A stretch of DNA of 24,128 bases from Hyphomicrobiales bacterium (GTDB lineage: Bacteria > Pseudomonadota > Alphaproteobacteria > Rhizobiales > Aestuariivirgaceae), in NCBI GenBank assembly GCA_012032065.1, contig JAAURV010000009.1, forward strand, positions 1-24,128, in the 5' to 3' direction. Both the position numbers and the translations under genes were made by a program. The notes below the pieces were generated by a model. It saw only the letters and a list, made by a program, of their open reading frames with translations, had not been told where the DNA came from and did not search any database. Below, one piece after another: positions 17,519-24,128 of this stretch. Numbering within the stretch: position 1 is the first letter of the stretch; each line of letters begins with the position of its first letter.

Positions 17519-17953
17519 ATGCTAGCAACCGAATTCGCACCCTTGGCCGGATTGATCGGCGGCATTCTGATCGGCCTTTCCGCCGCCGTCCTCATGGCCT
17601 TCAACGGCAGAGTCGCGGGAGCGAGCGGCATTTTCGGCGGGCTGTTCACGCTGAACTGGGGCTATGAATTCAGGTGGCGATTGGTCTTCGTCATCGGCAT
17701 GCTGGCGGGCGCCGCATGGAGCGGGCTGCTTTTCTTCGACAGTTCGGCAATGGCATTTTCCGGCAACTTGCCCACCATCGCCGCCGCTGGATTGCTCGTG
17801 GGCGCCGGCACATGCCTTGGCTCCGGCTGCACATCGGGTCATGGCATCTGCGGCTTGGCAAGGCTCTCGAAACGTTCGCTCGCCGCCACGTGCACCTTCA
17901 TGGCCGTGGCCATCGTCACCGTTTTTGTCACGCGCCACATGAGTGGAGTCTAA
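17519..17953 (+). CDS. YeeE/YedE-family membrane protein, first half-size unit
   Basis: The 144-residue membrane protein has four hydrophobic helices and the motif GAGTCLGSGCTSGHGICGLAR, whose cysteines are the hallmark of YeeE/YedE sulfur-compound channels (thiosulfate transporter TsuA is a full-length relative). A very good ribosome site, GGAGGAGG, precedes it. It ends three bases before a second half-size unit; together they equal one full-length protein, as in PmpA/PmpB-type pairs. Import of thiosulfate or a related sulfur species is inferred. No sulfur dioxygenase, rhodanese or BigR-like regulator is seen next to it. Confidence 0.85.
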   Translation: MLATEFAPLAGLIGGILIGLSAAVLMAFNGRVAGASGIFGGLFTLNWGYEFRWRLVFVIGMLAGAAWSGLLFFDSSAMAFSGNLPTIAAAGLLVGAGTCLGSGCTSGHGICGLARLSKRSLAATCTFMAVAIVTVFVTRHMSGV

Positions 17954-17956
17954 GTC

Positions 17957-18391
17957 ATGGGACGCTTCGCAATTTTTGTTTCGGGGCTCCTGTTCGGCTC
18001 CGGCCTCGCCATCTCCGGCATGGTCAATCCAATGAAAGTTCTGAACTTCCTCGATCCGGCGGGCGCGTGGGATCCGACACTCATCTTCGTCATGGCGGGC
18101 GGACTCATCGTCACGCTGCTCGGTTACCGCCTCGCCTTCGCAAGATCGAGGCCCTTCGCCGCCGACGTATTCTCACTACCCCAGAGTCGGACCATCGACG
18201 CAAAACTCATCGGCGGCAGCGCGCTCTTCGGCCTCGGCTGGGGATTGAGCGGACTTTGCCCCGGACCTGCGATCGCGGGTCTCGTCTTTGGACGCATCGA
18301 GAGCGTTGCCTTCGTGGCAGCGATGGCCGCAGGTTATGTCGCCACGCGGATGATTGCCGCATCAACACCGAGGGTCGCGGCGGAAGGCTAA
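17957..18391 (+). CDS. YeeE/YedE-family membrane protein, second half-size unit
   Basis: The 144-residue membrane protein pairs with the preceding unit. It starts with a helix (FAIFVSGLLFGSGLAISGM) followed by VNPMKVLNFLDPAGAWDPTL, typical of this half, and ends with the second cysteine motif GLGWGLSGLCPGPAIAGLVFG. Three or four more helices are visible. The spacing of three bases and shared strand make a two-gene operon. Its stop codon overlaps that of the opposite-strand peptidase gene (18388-18391), leaving no room for a separate terminator. Confidence 0.85.
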   Translation: MGRFAIFVSGLLFGSGLAISGMVNPMKVLNFLDPAGAWDPTLIFVMAGGLIVTLLGYRLAFARSRPFAADVFSLPQSRTIDAKLIGGSALFGLGWGLSGLCPGPAIAGLVFGRIESVAFVAAMAAGYVATRMIAASTPRVAAEG

Positions 18392-19500
18392 ATCCGCCCC
18401 GCTTTCCGCATGACGTCGAGCAGCGCCTCATGCGGCAGCGCATAGGACGTGTTGCCATCGCGCCCGGTCATGGTGTTGCTGGCGAGAATCGAGTCGATCA
18501 CCGCTTCTTCCGTCGCTTCCACGACGGCATTGAAGAGAAGATTGATCTCGGGGCCTGCAACCGATTCGAGACAATGAACGGCGCCCCGCGCCTCCAGAGC
18601 CTCTTTGTTCGCCGTAGAGAAGGCAAGGAAGATATCACCCGATGTGTGCGATCCGAATGTGCCGGTGCGCGCAAGACCGAGCGGCACGCGCCGCGCCAGC
18701 CGCTTCAATTGATGCGGCAGCAGCGGCGCATCGGTGGCAACGATGGCAATGACCGAGCCCATGTCGCGATTGCGCAGTCTTGGAACATCGGCGTGACGGC
18801 CAACCGGCACACCCAGCACCGTGAAGTCATTGCGATCGCCGAAATTCGTTTGCAGAAAAAACGCCGAGGGCAAATCTCCGGCCCGCGATCTCGATCACCC
18901 GCGAAGACGAGCCATTTCCCGCCTTGAAGTCGTAGCAGATCATGCCGGTGCCGCCCCCGGCGCTGCCAAGTTCGACTGGCCCGCCTTGGGCCTTGTCGAG
19001 GGCTGCAATGGTGTGAGCGGCGGTCACATGAAACCCATTGATGTCGTTGAGATCGCCGTCATAGGTTTCCGCCGCAACCGGCAATCCCCAGTCCTGCCCA
19101 GAGCCAATCTTCCGGGCCGCCATCCACTGAAGCGTCGCATCGCGCGTGACACCGCAGGAATGCGTGTTGGTGATGGTGACCGGCGTTTGAAGCTGGCCGA
19201 ATTCCTCGATCCACAAAAGGCCCGTCATTTCGCCATTGCCGTTGAGGCTGTAGCTGCCGGCAAGGCAGGGAACATGCGCGTGTGACGTCCGCGCGGCAGG
19301 ATTGCGGTCACGCCGGTGCGGACCGGACCCTTGCCCATCACAAGCGGGCCATCTCCGGCAATCAGCGTAACGCAGCCAACGTCCACGCCCGCCACATCGG
19401 TGATGGCGTTGTGCGCTCCGGTTTCTCCGGGAAACGGCAGGCCAAGCTCGCGCCCGCGCGGTTTCGAGGTTTTTCTTTGCGTTGATGTCATGACGCCCAT
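18388..19500 (-). CDS. DmpA/P1-family N-terminal nucleophile aminopeptidase (two frameshifts)
   Basis: P1 peptidases cut themselves to expose a serine nucleophile and then act as aminopeptidases or beta-peptidyl amidases. The N-terminal third has GAHNAITDVAGVDVGCVTL. The middle has ITNTHSCGVTRDATLQWM and GGGTGMICYDFKAG. The cleavage site is in RDMGSVIAIVATDAPL, where Gly-Ser matches the family self-cleavage site. The intact protein would have about 370 residues. Two shifts are seen: a lost C at about 19264 (restores FPALAGSYSLNGNGEM) and a gained A in the A6 run at 18856-18861 (removal gives ALGVFLQTNFGDRN). The start is 19500 or 19491. It is divergent from the antiporter, separated by about 12 bases. 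Confidence 0.85.
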
Positions 19501-19512
19501 AAAACTACACGC
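19477..19512 (+). promoter_or_regulatory. Predicted promoter of the antiporter gene
   Basis: TTGCGT (19477-19482), a 17-base spacer and TAAAAC (19500-19505) lie seven bases before the ATG at 19513. The promoter falls within the first codons of the divergent peptidase gene. Again no ribosome site is present, which would fit a leaderless or nearly leaderless mRNA. Confidence 0.45.
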
Positions 19513-21294
19513 ATGGCGGCCGAGACACTATCCCATTATCGCGAATTCCTGATCGTGCTTGCAGCCGCTGGACTGATCGTTCCGCTGTTCATCAGGCTCG
19601 GCATCAGTTCGGTCCTGGGCTTCCTCATCGCCGGGCTTTTGCTCAATCCCGATGTGCTGGACCGCATCAGGCCCATTTTCCCCGCCATCGGATGGCTGGG
19701 CCTTTCCGAACGCGGCGAAATCGCCTCGCTCGGCGAACTGGGCGTGGTCTTTCTTCTCTTCCTGATCGGTCTCGAACTTTCCTTCGAGCGCCTGATGACC
19801 ATGAAGCATCTGGTTTTCGGCTTGGGCGGCGCGCAAGTGGTCCTGACATCGATGGTATTGGGCGCGGCGGCCTACGCAATGGGTTTTTCGGGAGCCGAAT
19901 CGGCGGTTGTCGGCACTGCATTGTCGCTCTCTTCCACCGCGATCGTGATCCAGCTTCTCTCGGAAGCGAAACGGCTCGGCTCGCAGACCGGACGCACCTC
20001 ATTCGCCGTGCTCCTGATGCAGGATTTGGCGGTCATTCCCATCTTGCTCATGGTCAGCATTCTGGGCCACGAGGATCAGGGGCCGGTCTTGCAGGGACTG
20101 CTCCTCGCGATCGGGCAGGCGGCGCTTGCTATCGTGGCCATCGTCGGCATCGGCAGATATGCGTTGCGTCCCCTGTTGCGGCTCGTCGCCGGCACCAACA
20201 GTCCCGATCTTTTTCTCGCGGCGACACTTCTGATCGCAGTGGGCACAGGGGTGGCGGCGATGGCCTTCGGCCTCTCGATGGCGCTGGGCGCTTTCATCGC
20301 AGGGCTCATGCTCGCCGAGACCGAATACCGCCGCGCCATCGAAGCTATCATCGAACCGTTCAAAGGCTTGCTGCTGGGCGCGTTCTTCTTGCTCGTGGGA
20401 CTAGGGCTCGATCTTCGTGGCCTCGCCGTGGCTCCAGTGCGGATAATCGCCATTGCAATTGCGCTTGTCGCCATCAAGGCGGTCATCGTGTACGCGCTTG
20501 CTCGCGCCTTCAAGGTGAACCGCCGCGCGGCGCTCGAGTCGGCGCTGTTGCTTGCGCCCTGCGGCGAGTTTGCTTTCGTCATCATCGGCCAGGCGCTAGG
20601 CCTGGGCTTTCTTGACAGAGCCGAGAGCCGCGAAAGTCTGCTGATGGTGGCGCTCACCATGATGGCCATTCCGCTGCTCGCGCGCTTCGGAAACATTGCG
20701 ATCCGCAAACTGGCGCCGGCCCCGGTGGCGCCAGGAGCCGAACCGCCGCCGGACAATCCGGAAGCGAAAGTCATCATCGCCGGTTTCGGCCGCGTGGGTC
20801 ATTTAATCGGCTCCATGCTTCAGGAGCATAAGATTCCATACATTGCCTCCGACACCGATGCGGCACTCGTAGCCGCCGAACGCCGCAAGGGGTATCCCGT
20901 CTATTATGGAGACGCCACCAACACGGAGTTCCTGCGGAAATGCGGCCTCGATCAGGCCGCCGCTATCGCCGTCACCATGGACAACCCGGCGCGCGTCGAC
21001 GATGTGGCAAAGTCCGTCCGCGCCGCCCGCGCCGACATCAAGATCATCGCCAGAGCGCGCGACGACCGTCACGCCAAGCGGCTCTACGAAGTGGGCATCA
21101 CCGAAGCCGTTCCCGAAGCCTTCGAAGCCGCGCTGCAATTGGGCGAGGCCATACTTGTCGAAGCAGGCGTGCCGGTAGGCTTCGCCATCGCTGCGATCCA
21201 CGAGAAGCGCGACGCACACAGAAAGGAACTCGGCCGCCCTAACCGCCGCGCCGAAGCCGCCGCCTTGAGGCGAAGGCGGAAGAATACGGTTTGA
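19513..21294 (+). CDS. CPA2-family monovalent cation:proton antiporter (Kef/YbaL type)
   Basis: The 593-residue protein joins about 12 membrane helices (residues 10-400) to a cytosolic RCK/TrkA-N domain. The membrane part shows LGISSVLGFLIAGLLLNPDV, LGVVFLLFLIGLELSFERLM and LSSTAIVIQLLSE, typical of the CPA2 ion path. The nucleotide-binding domain begins near residue 419 with VIIAGFGRVGHLIGSML and continues with YPVYYGDATNTEFLRKCG. A basic tail ends the protein. It would exchange K+ or Na+ for protons and be gated by NAD(H) or a similar nucleotide. The frame is intact; the gene stands alone and converges on the GNAT gene. Confidence 0.93.
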   Translation: MAAETLSHYREFLIVLAAAGLIVPLFIRLGISSVLGFLIAGLLLNPDVLDRIRPIFPAIGWLGLSERGEIASLGELGVVFLLFLIGLELSFERLMTMKHLVFGLGGAQVVLTSMVLGAAAYAMGFSGAESAVVGTALSLSSTAIVIQLLSEAKRLGSQTGRTSFAVLLMQDLAVIPILLMVSILGHEDQGPVLQGLLLAIGQAALAIVAIVGIGRYALRPLLRLVAGTNSPDLFLAATLLIAVGTGVAAMAFGLSMALGAFIAGLMLAETEYRRAIEAIIEPFKGLLLGAFFLLVGLGLDLRGLAVAPVRIIAIAIALVAIKAVIVYALARAFKVNRRAALESALLLAPCGEFAFVIIGQALGLGFLDRAESRESLLMVALTMMAIPLLARFGNIAIRKLAPAPVAPGAEPPPDNPEAKVIIAGFGRVGHLIGSMLQEHKIPYIASDTDAALVAAERRKGYPVYYGDATNTEFLRKCGLDQAAAIAVTMDNPARVDDVAKSVRAARADIKIIARARDDRHAKRLYEVGITEAVPEAFEAALQLGEAILVEAGVPVGFAIAAIHEKRDAHRKELGRPNRRAEAAALRRRRKNTV

Positions 21295-21337
21295 TTGGCC
21301 GGTAAAGTCAGTGCACGGACGAAACCAAACAAAACAC

Positions 21338-21457
21338 CTCGTGCCGAGGTGCATCGCGGAACGCGATGCCTCGAAGCACGGCAGCGAGTCCGGGCGGCAA
21401 GATCGCGCTTGTGGCCATGCTTCGAGGCCCTCCTTCGGAGCGCGCCTCAGCATGAGG
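21338..21457. repeat. Paired hairpin repeat between convergent genes
   Basis: Arms at 21340-21358 and 21362-21380 form an imperfect hairpin of about 18 bp with a 3-base loop. A second one, with CATGCTTCGAGGC (21416-21428) and GCCTCAGCATG (21444-21454), follows. Both share the GCTTCGAGGC core, so the block may be two copies of one dispersed element. It lies between the convergent antiporter and GNAT genes and could serve as a two-way terminator. Confidence 0.65.
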
Positions 21458-21459
21458 TT

Positions 21460-21954
21460 TTAGGAGAACTCCTTCGCCCAATAGCGCACGGTCTTGCCCT
21501 TGCCTTTCAAAACCTGCTTGCCGACTGGCAGAAATCCCAGGGCGCGATGGAATGCGTCTGACGAAGGATTGGGCGGAACCGAATTGATCTCGCAGACAAG
21601 CCGCTCGCGGCTCTGTTCGCGCGCGCGGATTTCTAGTTCGGCATATAGCTTGCGCGCCAATCCCATTCCCCGCGCCTGCTCGTCGACGACGATGCGGTCG
21701 ATGTAGATGAAGCGCGGGAACTTCGATTTCAGCCAGGCGAAGTTCGGGCTGGCGTAGGTGCAGGTCTCGTCGAAGGCAATCAGCAGTGCAAGACCCGACG
21801 CTTCCGCGCGCACTGTCGATGCGGCGGCGATCAGCGCGAGGAATTCCGGCTCCGCCGCGTAGGAGAGTTCGAGCGCGTGCGCATTGTTCAGTGCACGGAG
21901 CTTTTCGAGCAATCCACGCCCGAAAGGCGGCGCTACGAACTCCGTCTCAGGCAA
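21460..21954 (-). CDS. GNAT-family N-acetyltransferase
   Basis: The 164-residue protein is a single GNAT domain. Visible parts are the strand FIYIDRIVVDEQARGMGLAR, whose V-x-x-x-x-R-G-x-G-x-A segment binds the acetyl-CoA pyrophosphate, and the C-terminal VCEINSVPPNPSSDAFHRAL with LGFLPVGKQ, the usual last core element. The substrate is unknown. The start at 21954 overlaps the end of the reductase gene by eight bases, so it is translated from the same mRNA as ferredoxin and its reductase. Confidence 0.88.
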   Translation of the reverse strand: MPETEFVAPPFGRGLLEKLRALNNAHALELSYAAEPEFLALIAAASTVRAEASGLALLIAFDETCTYASPNFAWLKSKFPRFIYIDRIVVDEQARGMGLARKLYAELEIRAREQSRERLVCEINSVPPNPSSDAFHRALGFLPVGKQVLKGKGKTVRYWAKEFS

Positions 21955-22972
21955 CGCCGAGTTTCTTCTGCAGGCTCGAGCTCGACGTCGTGTACTGGAA
22001 CAGCAGCCTTTCGCCGGGATTCTTGATGTGGAACGCCTGCTGCGCCATCAGCGCCGCTTCGTGGAAGCCGGAGAGAATGAGCTTCAGCTTGCCGGGATAA
22101 GTGTTGATGTCGCCGATGGCGAAGATGCCCGGCTCGGAGGATTGGAACATCGCGGTATCGACCGGGATCAGGTTCTCGTGAAGATTGAGGCCCCAATCGG
22201 CCACTGGCCCGAGTTTCATGGTGAGGCCGAAGAAGGGAAGCATGGCGTTGCAGGCGATGTCGAAGATCGCGCCATCGTTGCCTTTGACGGTCGCGGCCGA
22301 CAGCACGCCGGCTTCGCCTTTCAGTCCCGTCACCTGGCCGAGCTTGAACTGCATATTTCCGCCGGCGACGAGTTCGCGCATTTTCCTGACGCTGTCGGGT
22401 GCGGCGCGGAAATCGTCGCGTCGGTGAAGCAGCGTCAGTGACTTGGCGACGGGCTGAAGATTGAGCGTCCAGTCGAGCGCGGAGTCGCCGCCGCCGACGA
22501 TCAGGACGTCCTTGCCGCTGAGCGAATCAATCTTCTTCACCGAGTAGAAGACCGAGGTTCCTTCGTAAGCATCGATTCCCGGAATGGGCGGTTTCTTCGG
22601 CTGAAACGAGCCACCGCCCGCAGCGACCACCACGACTTTCGAGTGGAACACCAGGCCGCCATCGGTCTTGATCTCGAAGCCGCTATCGCGCTTCTTCAAT
22701 TCCGTGACCATCTGATTGAAGTGATACTCGGGGTGGAAGGGCTTCGATTGATCGAGGAGACGCGCCGTCAGTTCCTGGCCGGTGACGATGGGAAGGGCCG
22801 GAATGTCGTAGATCGGCTTCTCGGGATAGAGTTCGGCGCACTGCCCGCCGGGCCGGTCCAGAATGTCGATGACATGCGCCTTGATGTCGAGAAGCCCAAG
22901 CTCGAAGACCGCGAAAAGGCCGCAGGGGCCAGCGCCAATGATGACCGCATCGGTCGTGATTGTTTCGGACAT
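21947..22972 (-). CDS. Ferredoxin-NADP+ reductase, thioredoxin-reductase-like type
   Basis: This flavoenzyme moves electrons between NADPH and ferredoxin. The 341-residue protein has the FAD motif VIIGAGPCGLF (10-20), the segment DRPGGQCAELYPEKPIYDIP characteristic of this FNR group, the NADP motif VLIVGGGDSALDW and the C-terminal FAD-contact FAIGDINTYPG. The redox CxxC of true thioredoxin reductases is absent, which supports the FNR assignment. The extra C-terminal tail (about 30 residues, TTSSSSLQKKLGVA) is also typical. A GAGGAA ribosome site precedes the ATG, nine bases after the ferredoxin stop. It is co-transcribed with its probable electron partner. Confidence 0.93.
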   Translation of the reverse strand: MSETITTDAVIIGAGPCGLFAVFELGLLDIKAHVIDILDRPGGQCAELYPEKPIYDIPALPIVTGQELTARLLDQSKPFHPEYHFNQMVTELKKRDSGFEIKTDGGLVFHSKVVVVAAGGGSFQPKKPPIPGIDAYEGTSVFYSVKKIDSLSGKDVLIVGGGDSALDWTLNLQPVAKSLTLLHRRDDFRAAPDSVRKMRELVAGGNMQFKLGQVTGLKGEAGVLSAATVKGNDGAIFDIACNAMLPFFGLTMKLGPVADWGLNLHENLIPVDTAMFQSSEPGIFAIGDINTYPGKLKLILSGFHEAALMAQQAFHIKNPGERLLFQYTTSSSSLQKKLGVA

Positions 22973-22981
22973 GGAAATTCC

Positions 22982-23302
22982 TCAGAACTGCTTTTCGGGA
23001 ACCTTGACGCGAAGCCCATCGATCGCGTCGGTCACCTTGATCTGGCATGACAGGCGGCTTTCGGGGCGGACGTCGAAGGCGAAGTCCAGCATGTCCTCTT
23101 CCATGCTGCTGCGGGCGCCGGTTTTTTCCGTCCATTCCGGCTCGACATAGACATGGCAAGTGGCGCAGGCGCAGGCCCCGCCGCAATCGGCATCGATGCC
23201 CGGCACCATGTTCTTGATCGCTGTTTCCATGACCGACATGCCAGGCGTGCCGTTCACGGCCTGCTCGGTTCCGTTATGCAAAATAAAGGTGATCTTCGCC
23301 AT
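22982..23302 (-). CDS. 2Fe-2S ferredoxin, adrenodoxin type
   Basis: The 106-residue electron carrier has Cys40-x5-Cys46-x2-Cys49-x36-Cys86 (within DADCGGACACATCHVYV and LSCQIKV), the ligand spacing of adrenodoxin and Fdx. An additional Cys44 lies in the loop. I chose the start at 23302 over an upstream ATG at 23389 because MAKITFILHNGTEQAV is the usual beginning of the domain. The next gene is ferredoxin-NADP+ reductase, giving a complete NADPH to ferredoxin chain. The final acceptor (P450, iron-sulfur assembly or other) is not in this window. Confidence 0.95.
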   Translation of the reverse strand: MAKITFILHNGTEQAVNGTPGMSVMETAIKNMVPGIDADCGGACACATCHVYVEPEWTEKTGARSSMEEDMLDFAFDVRPESRLSCQIKVTDAIDGLRVKVPEKQF

Positions 23303-23410
23303 GAGAGACGCGTGGTTCGCCCTGCCTTGTTCGTTATTCCGAACGCCTTCTAGGGGATTGGCCGCCCAAAAACAACTGCGCCTATTCACCCATCCCCGCT
23401 TTGCGCGGCG

Positions 23411-23742
23411 CTAACCGTATGTCGCCGCCGCGACTGCCCTGAACGCCTCGATGGCCGCCGCAAGCTCGCCGATCGCGCCCTGCCCCGCTTCCGGCCCATC
23501 GACTTCCATCGCCGTCGCAATTTCCGCTACTTGCATGGCGCCAACGGCTTGGCCGAACCCTTCAAAGTGTGGGTGAAGAGTTTCCACTCCTTGGCGTCCG
23601 CCGGGGCTTTCAGGTGGGACAGGAGATCGGGCAGTTGGTTCAAGAACAATCCTACGATCTCGCGCTCCAAATCCACGCTCGCCATGGTGTATCTGGCGAG
23701 ATGTTCCTGGTCGAAAACCGGTGCGCTGTTAACCTTCCCCAT
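23411..23742 (-). CDS. Single-domain histidine phosphotransfer (Hpt) protein (frameshifted)
   Basis: Hpt domains relay phosphate between hybrid kinases and response regulators. The short frame from 23742 encodes a helical domain with the phospho-acceptor motif FTHTLKGSA (His58), then meets a stop. Restoring one C on the coding strand (forward positions 23551-23552) extends it through QAVGAMQVAEIATAMEV to a stop at 23411, giving about 110 residues, the normal size of a free-standing Hpt. Upstream, GGGAAGGA may be its ribosome site. No kinase or regulator gene is adjacent on this strand, so partners are unknown; relay proteins such as Caulobacter ShpA are a possible comparison. Confidence 0.75.
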
Positions 23743-24069
23743 GGTCGGCTTTGTCCTTCCCTCAGGGCCTCAAACTAGGCTAAAGGCAGTTCCCAAGGGG
23801 TAAAGGGGGAAGGTGAATGGACGCTTTATCGAGTCGATTCAAAACGATCCACAATTTTAACCAAAACTTTAATTAGTCGGCCCGCGGCCCTAGGATCGGG
23901 TTCAAGCGAGACTCCCAATAGGTTAATGTGACATGTTGCGGCCAAGCGTGGGGACGGCCAGGGGACGGGGCGCGGTCAGACGCAAACCGGAACACACGCG
24001 GGGGAGCAAGCGGCGATGATTTCGAATGAAACGGCGCCGTTCAAGGAGATGAGGGTGCGGGTTTAGGGC
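23743..24069. other. Divergent upstream region with AT-rich patch
   Basis: This gap holds the starts of two divergent units. An AT-rich stretch at 23835-23877 stands out from the GC-rich surroundings and contains TTAA, eight bases, TTAA (23857-23872), close to but not matching the CtrA site spacing of seven. Downstream, a GGGGGAG ribosome-like site stands before an ATG at 24016 that opens only 16 codons (MISNETAPFKEMRVRV). This could be a leader peptide or the real start of the following gene. No RNA gene is recognised. Confidence 0.4.
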
Positions 24070-24128
24070 ATGGCAAACAACACGATGGACCAGAGGCGCC
24101 GCGACCGGCGCCCCGGCGACCCGGAAGC
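24070..24128 (+). CDS. Partial unidentified gene, cut by the window end
   Basis: An ATG at 24070 opens a frame that continues to the window edge (MANNTMDQRRRDRRPGDPE). It is in the same frame as the 16-codon frame at 24016, separated by one TAG. The visible N-terminus is charged and arginine-rich and gives no family assignment. Ribosome-site support is weak (AGGG a few bases upstream). Only 19 complete codons are visible. Confidence 0.4.
   Translation, partial: MANNTMDQRRRDRRPGDPE

Noticed and set aside
21947..22972. Thioredoxin reductase
   Set aside because: The redox-active CxxC is missing, the GGQCAELYP segment and C-terminal tail fit ferredoxin-NADP+ reductase, and a ferredoxin gene is directly upstream.
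23848..23856. DnaA box near the AT-rich patch
   Set aside because: At least two of nine positions differ from the consensus, and there is no second box, so no origin is proposed.
23857..23872. CtrA binding site
   Set aside because: TTAA boxes are separated by eight bases, whereas the CtrA consensus needs seven. Kept only as an AT-rich promoter patch.
1..24128. CRISPR array, tRNA, rRNA, transposase or prophage
   Set aside because: No regularly spaced direct repeats, cloverleaf-like sequences or mobile-element proteins were found on reading both strands.

Overview
This window looks like a chromosomal segment of a free-living, high-GC alphaproteobacterium, possibly Hyphomicrobiales or a nearby order. 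The signs are a DksA whose zinc finger is mostly non-cysteine, a bacterial ELM1-family protein, a YcjX/YcjF-like pair, TTG-rich -35 boxes, several apparently leaderless promoters, and palindromic intergenic repeats. I see no phage, transposase, CRISPR, tRNA or rRNA.

Layout. 1-544 is non-coding, with a nested inverted repeat. dksA and a DadA-type FAD oxidoreductase lie on the minus strand (545-2370). Divergent from them is a two-gene surface-protein system (2462-5089): a lipoprotein with a TbpB-like barrel and a Slam/DUF560 outer-membrane translocon, with a strong hairpin at the junction. Next come an uncharacterised P-loop protein and metA (5132-6915). MetA carries Glu111, which predicts acetyl-CoA use. 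A palindromic repeat leads into sixA, ycjX, a YcjF-like membrane protein, an HtpX-like M48 protease and a four-EF-hand exported protein (7124-11764). The next block is a CelD-type acetyltransferase, an MFS transporter and a two-domain NADH:flavin oxidoreductase (11848-16417). It is followed by an ELM1-like protein (-), two half-size YeeE/YedE membrane proteins (+), a DmpA/P1 peptidase (-) and a CPA2 cation/proton antiporter with an RCK domain (+). The last minus-strand group is ferredoxin, ferredoxin-NADP reductase and a GNAT enzyme, with a single-domain Hpt protein upstream. The right edge holds the start of one unidentified gene.

The most important property of this sequence is its frameshift density. 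At least twelve single-base shifts break eleven otherwise well-conserved genes. Ten are explained by loss of one G or C in a short G/C run, and two by a gain in a homopolymer. This is the signature of uncorrected long-read data, so I annotate each gene as one locus with the shift marked and do not call a wave of pseudogenes.

The biologically most interesting item is the Slam plus TbpB-like pair, a type XI secretion module with unknown ligand and no TonB receptor in view. Next are the conserved-looking but unassigned P-loop protein coupled to metA, and a set of promoters whose spacing predicts leaderless mRNAs.
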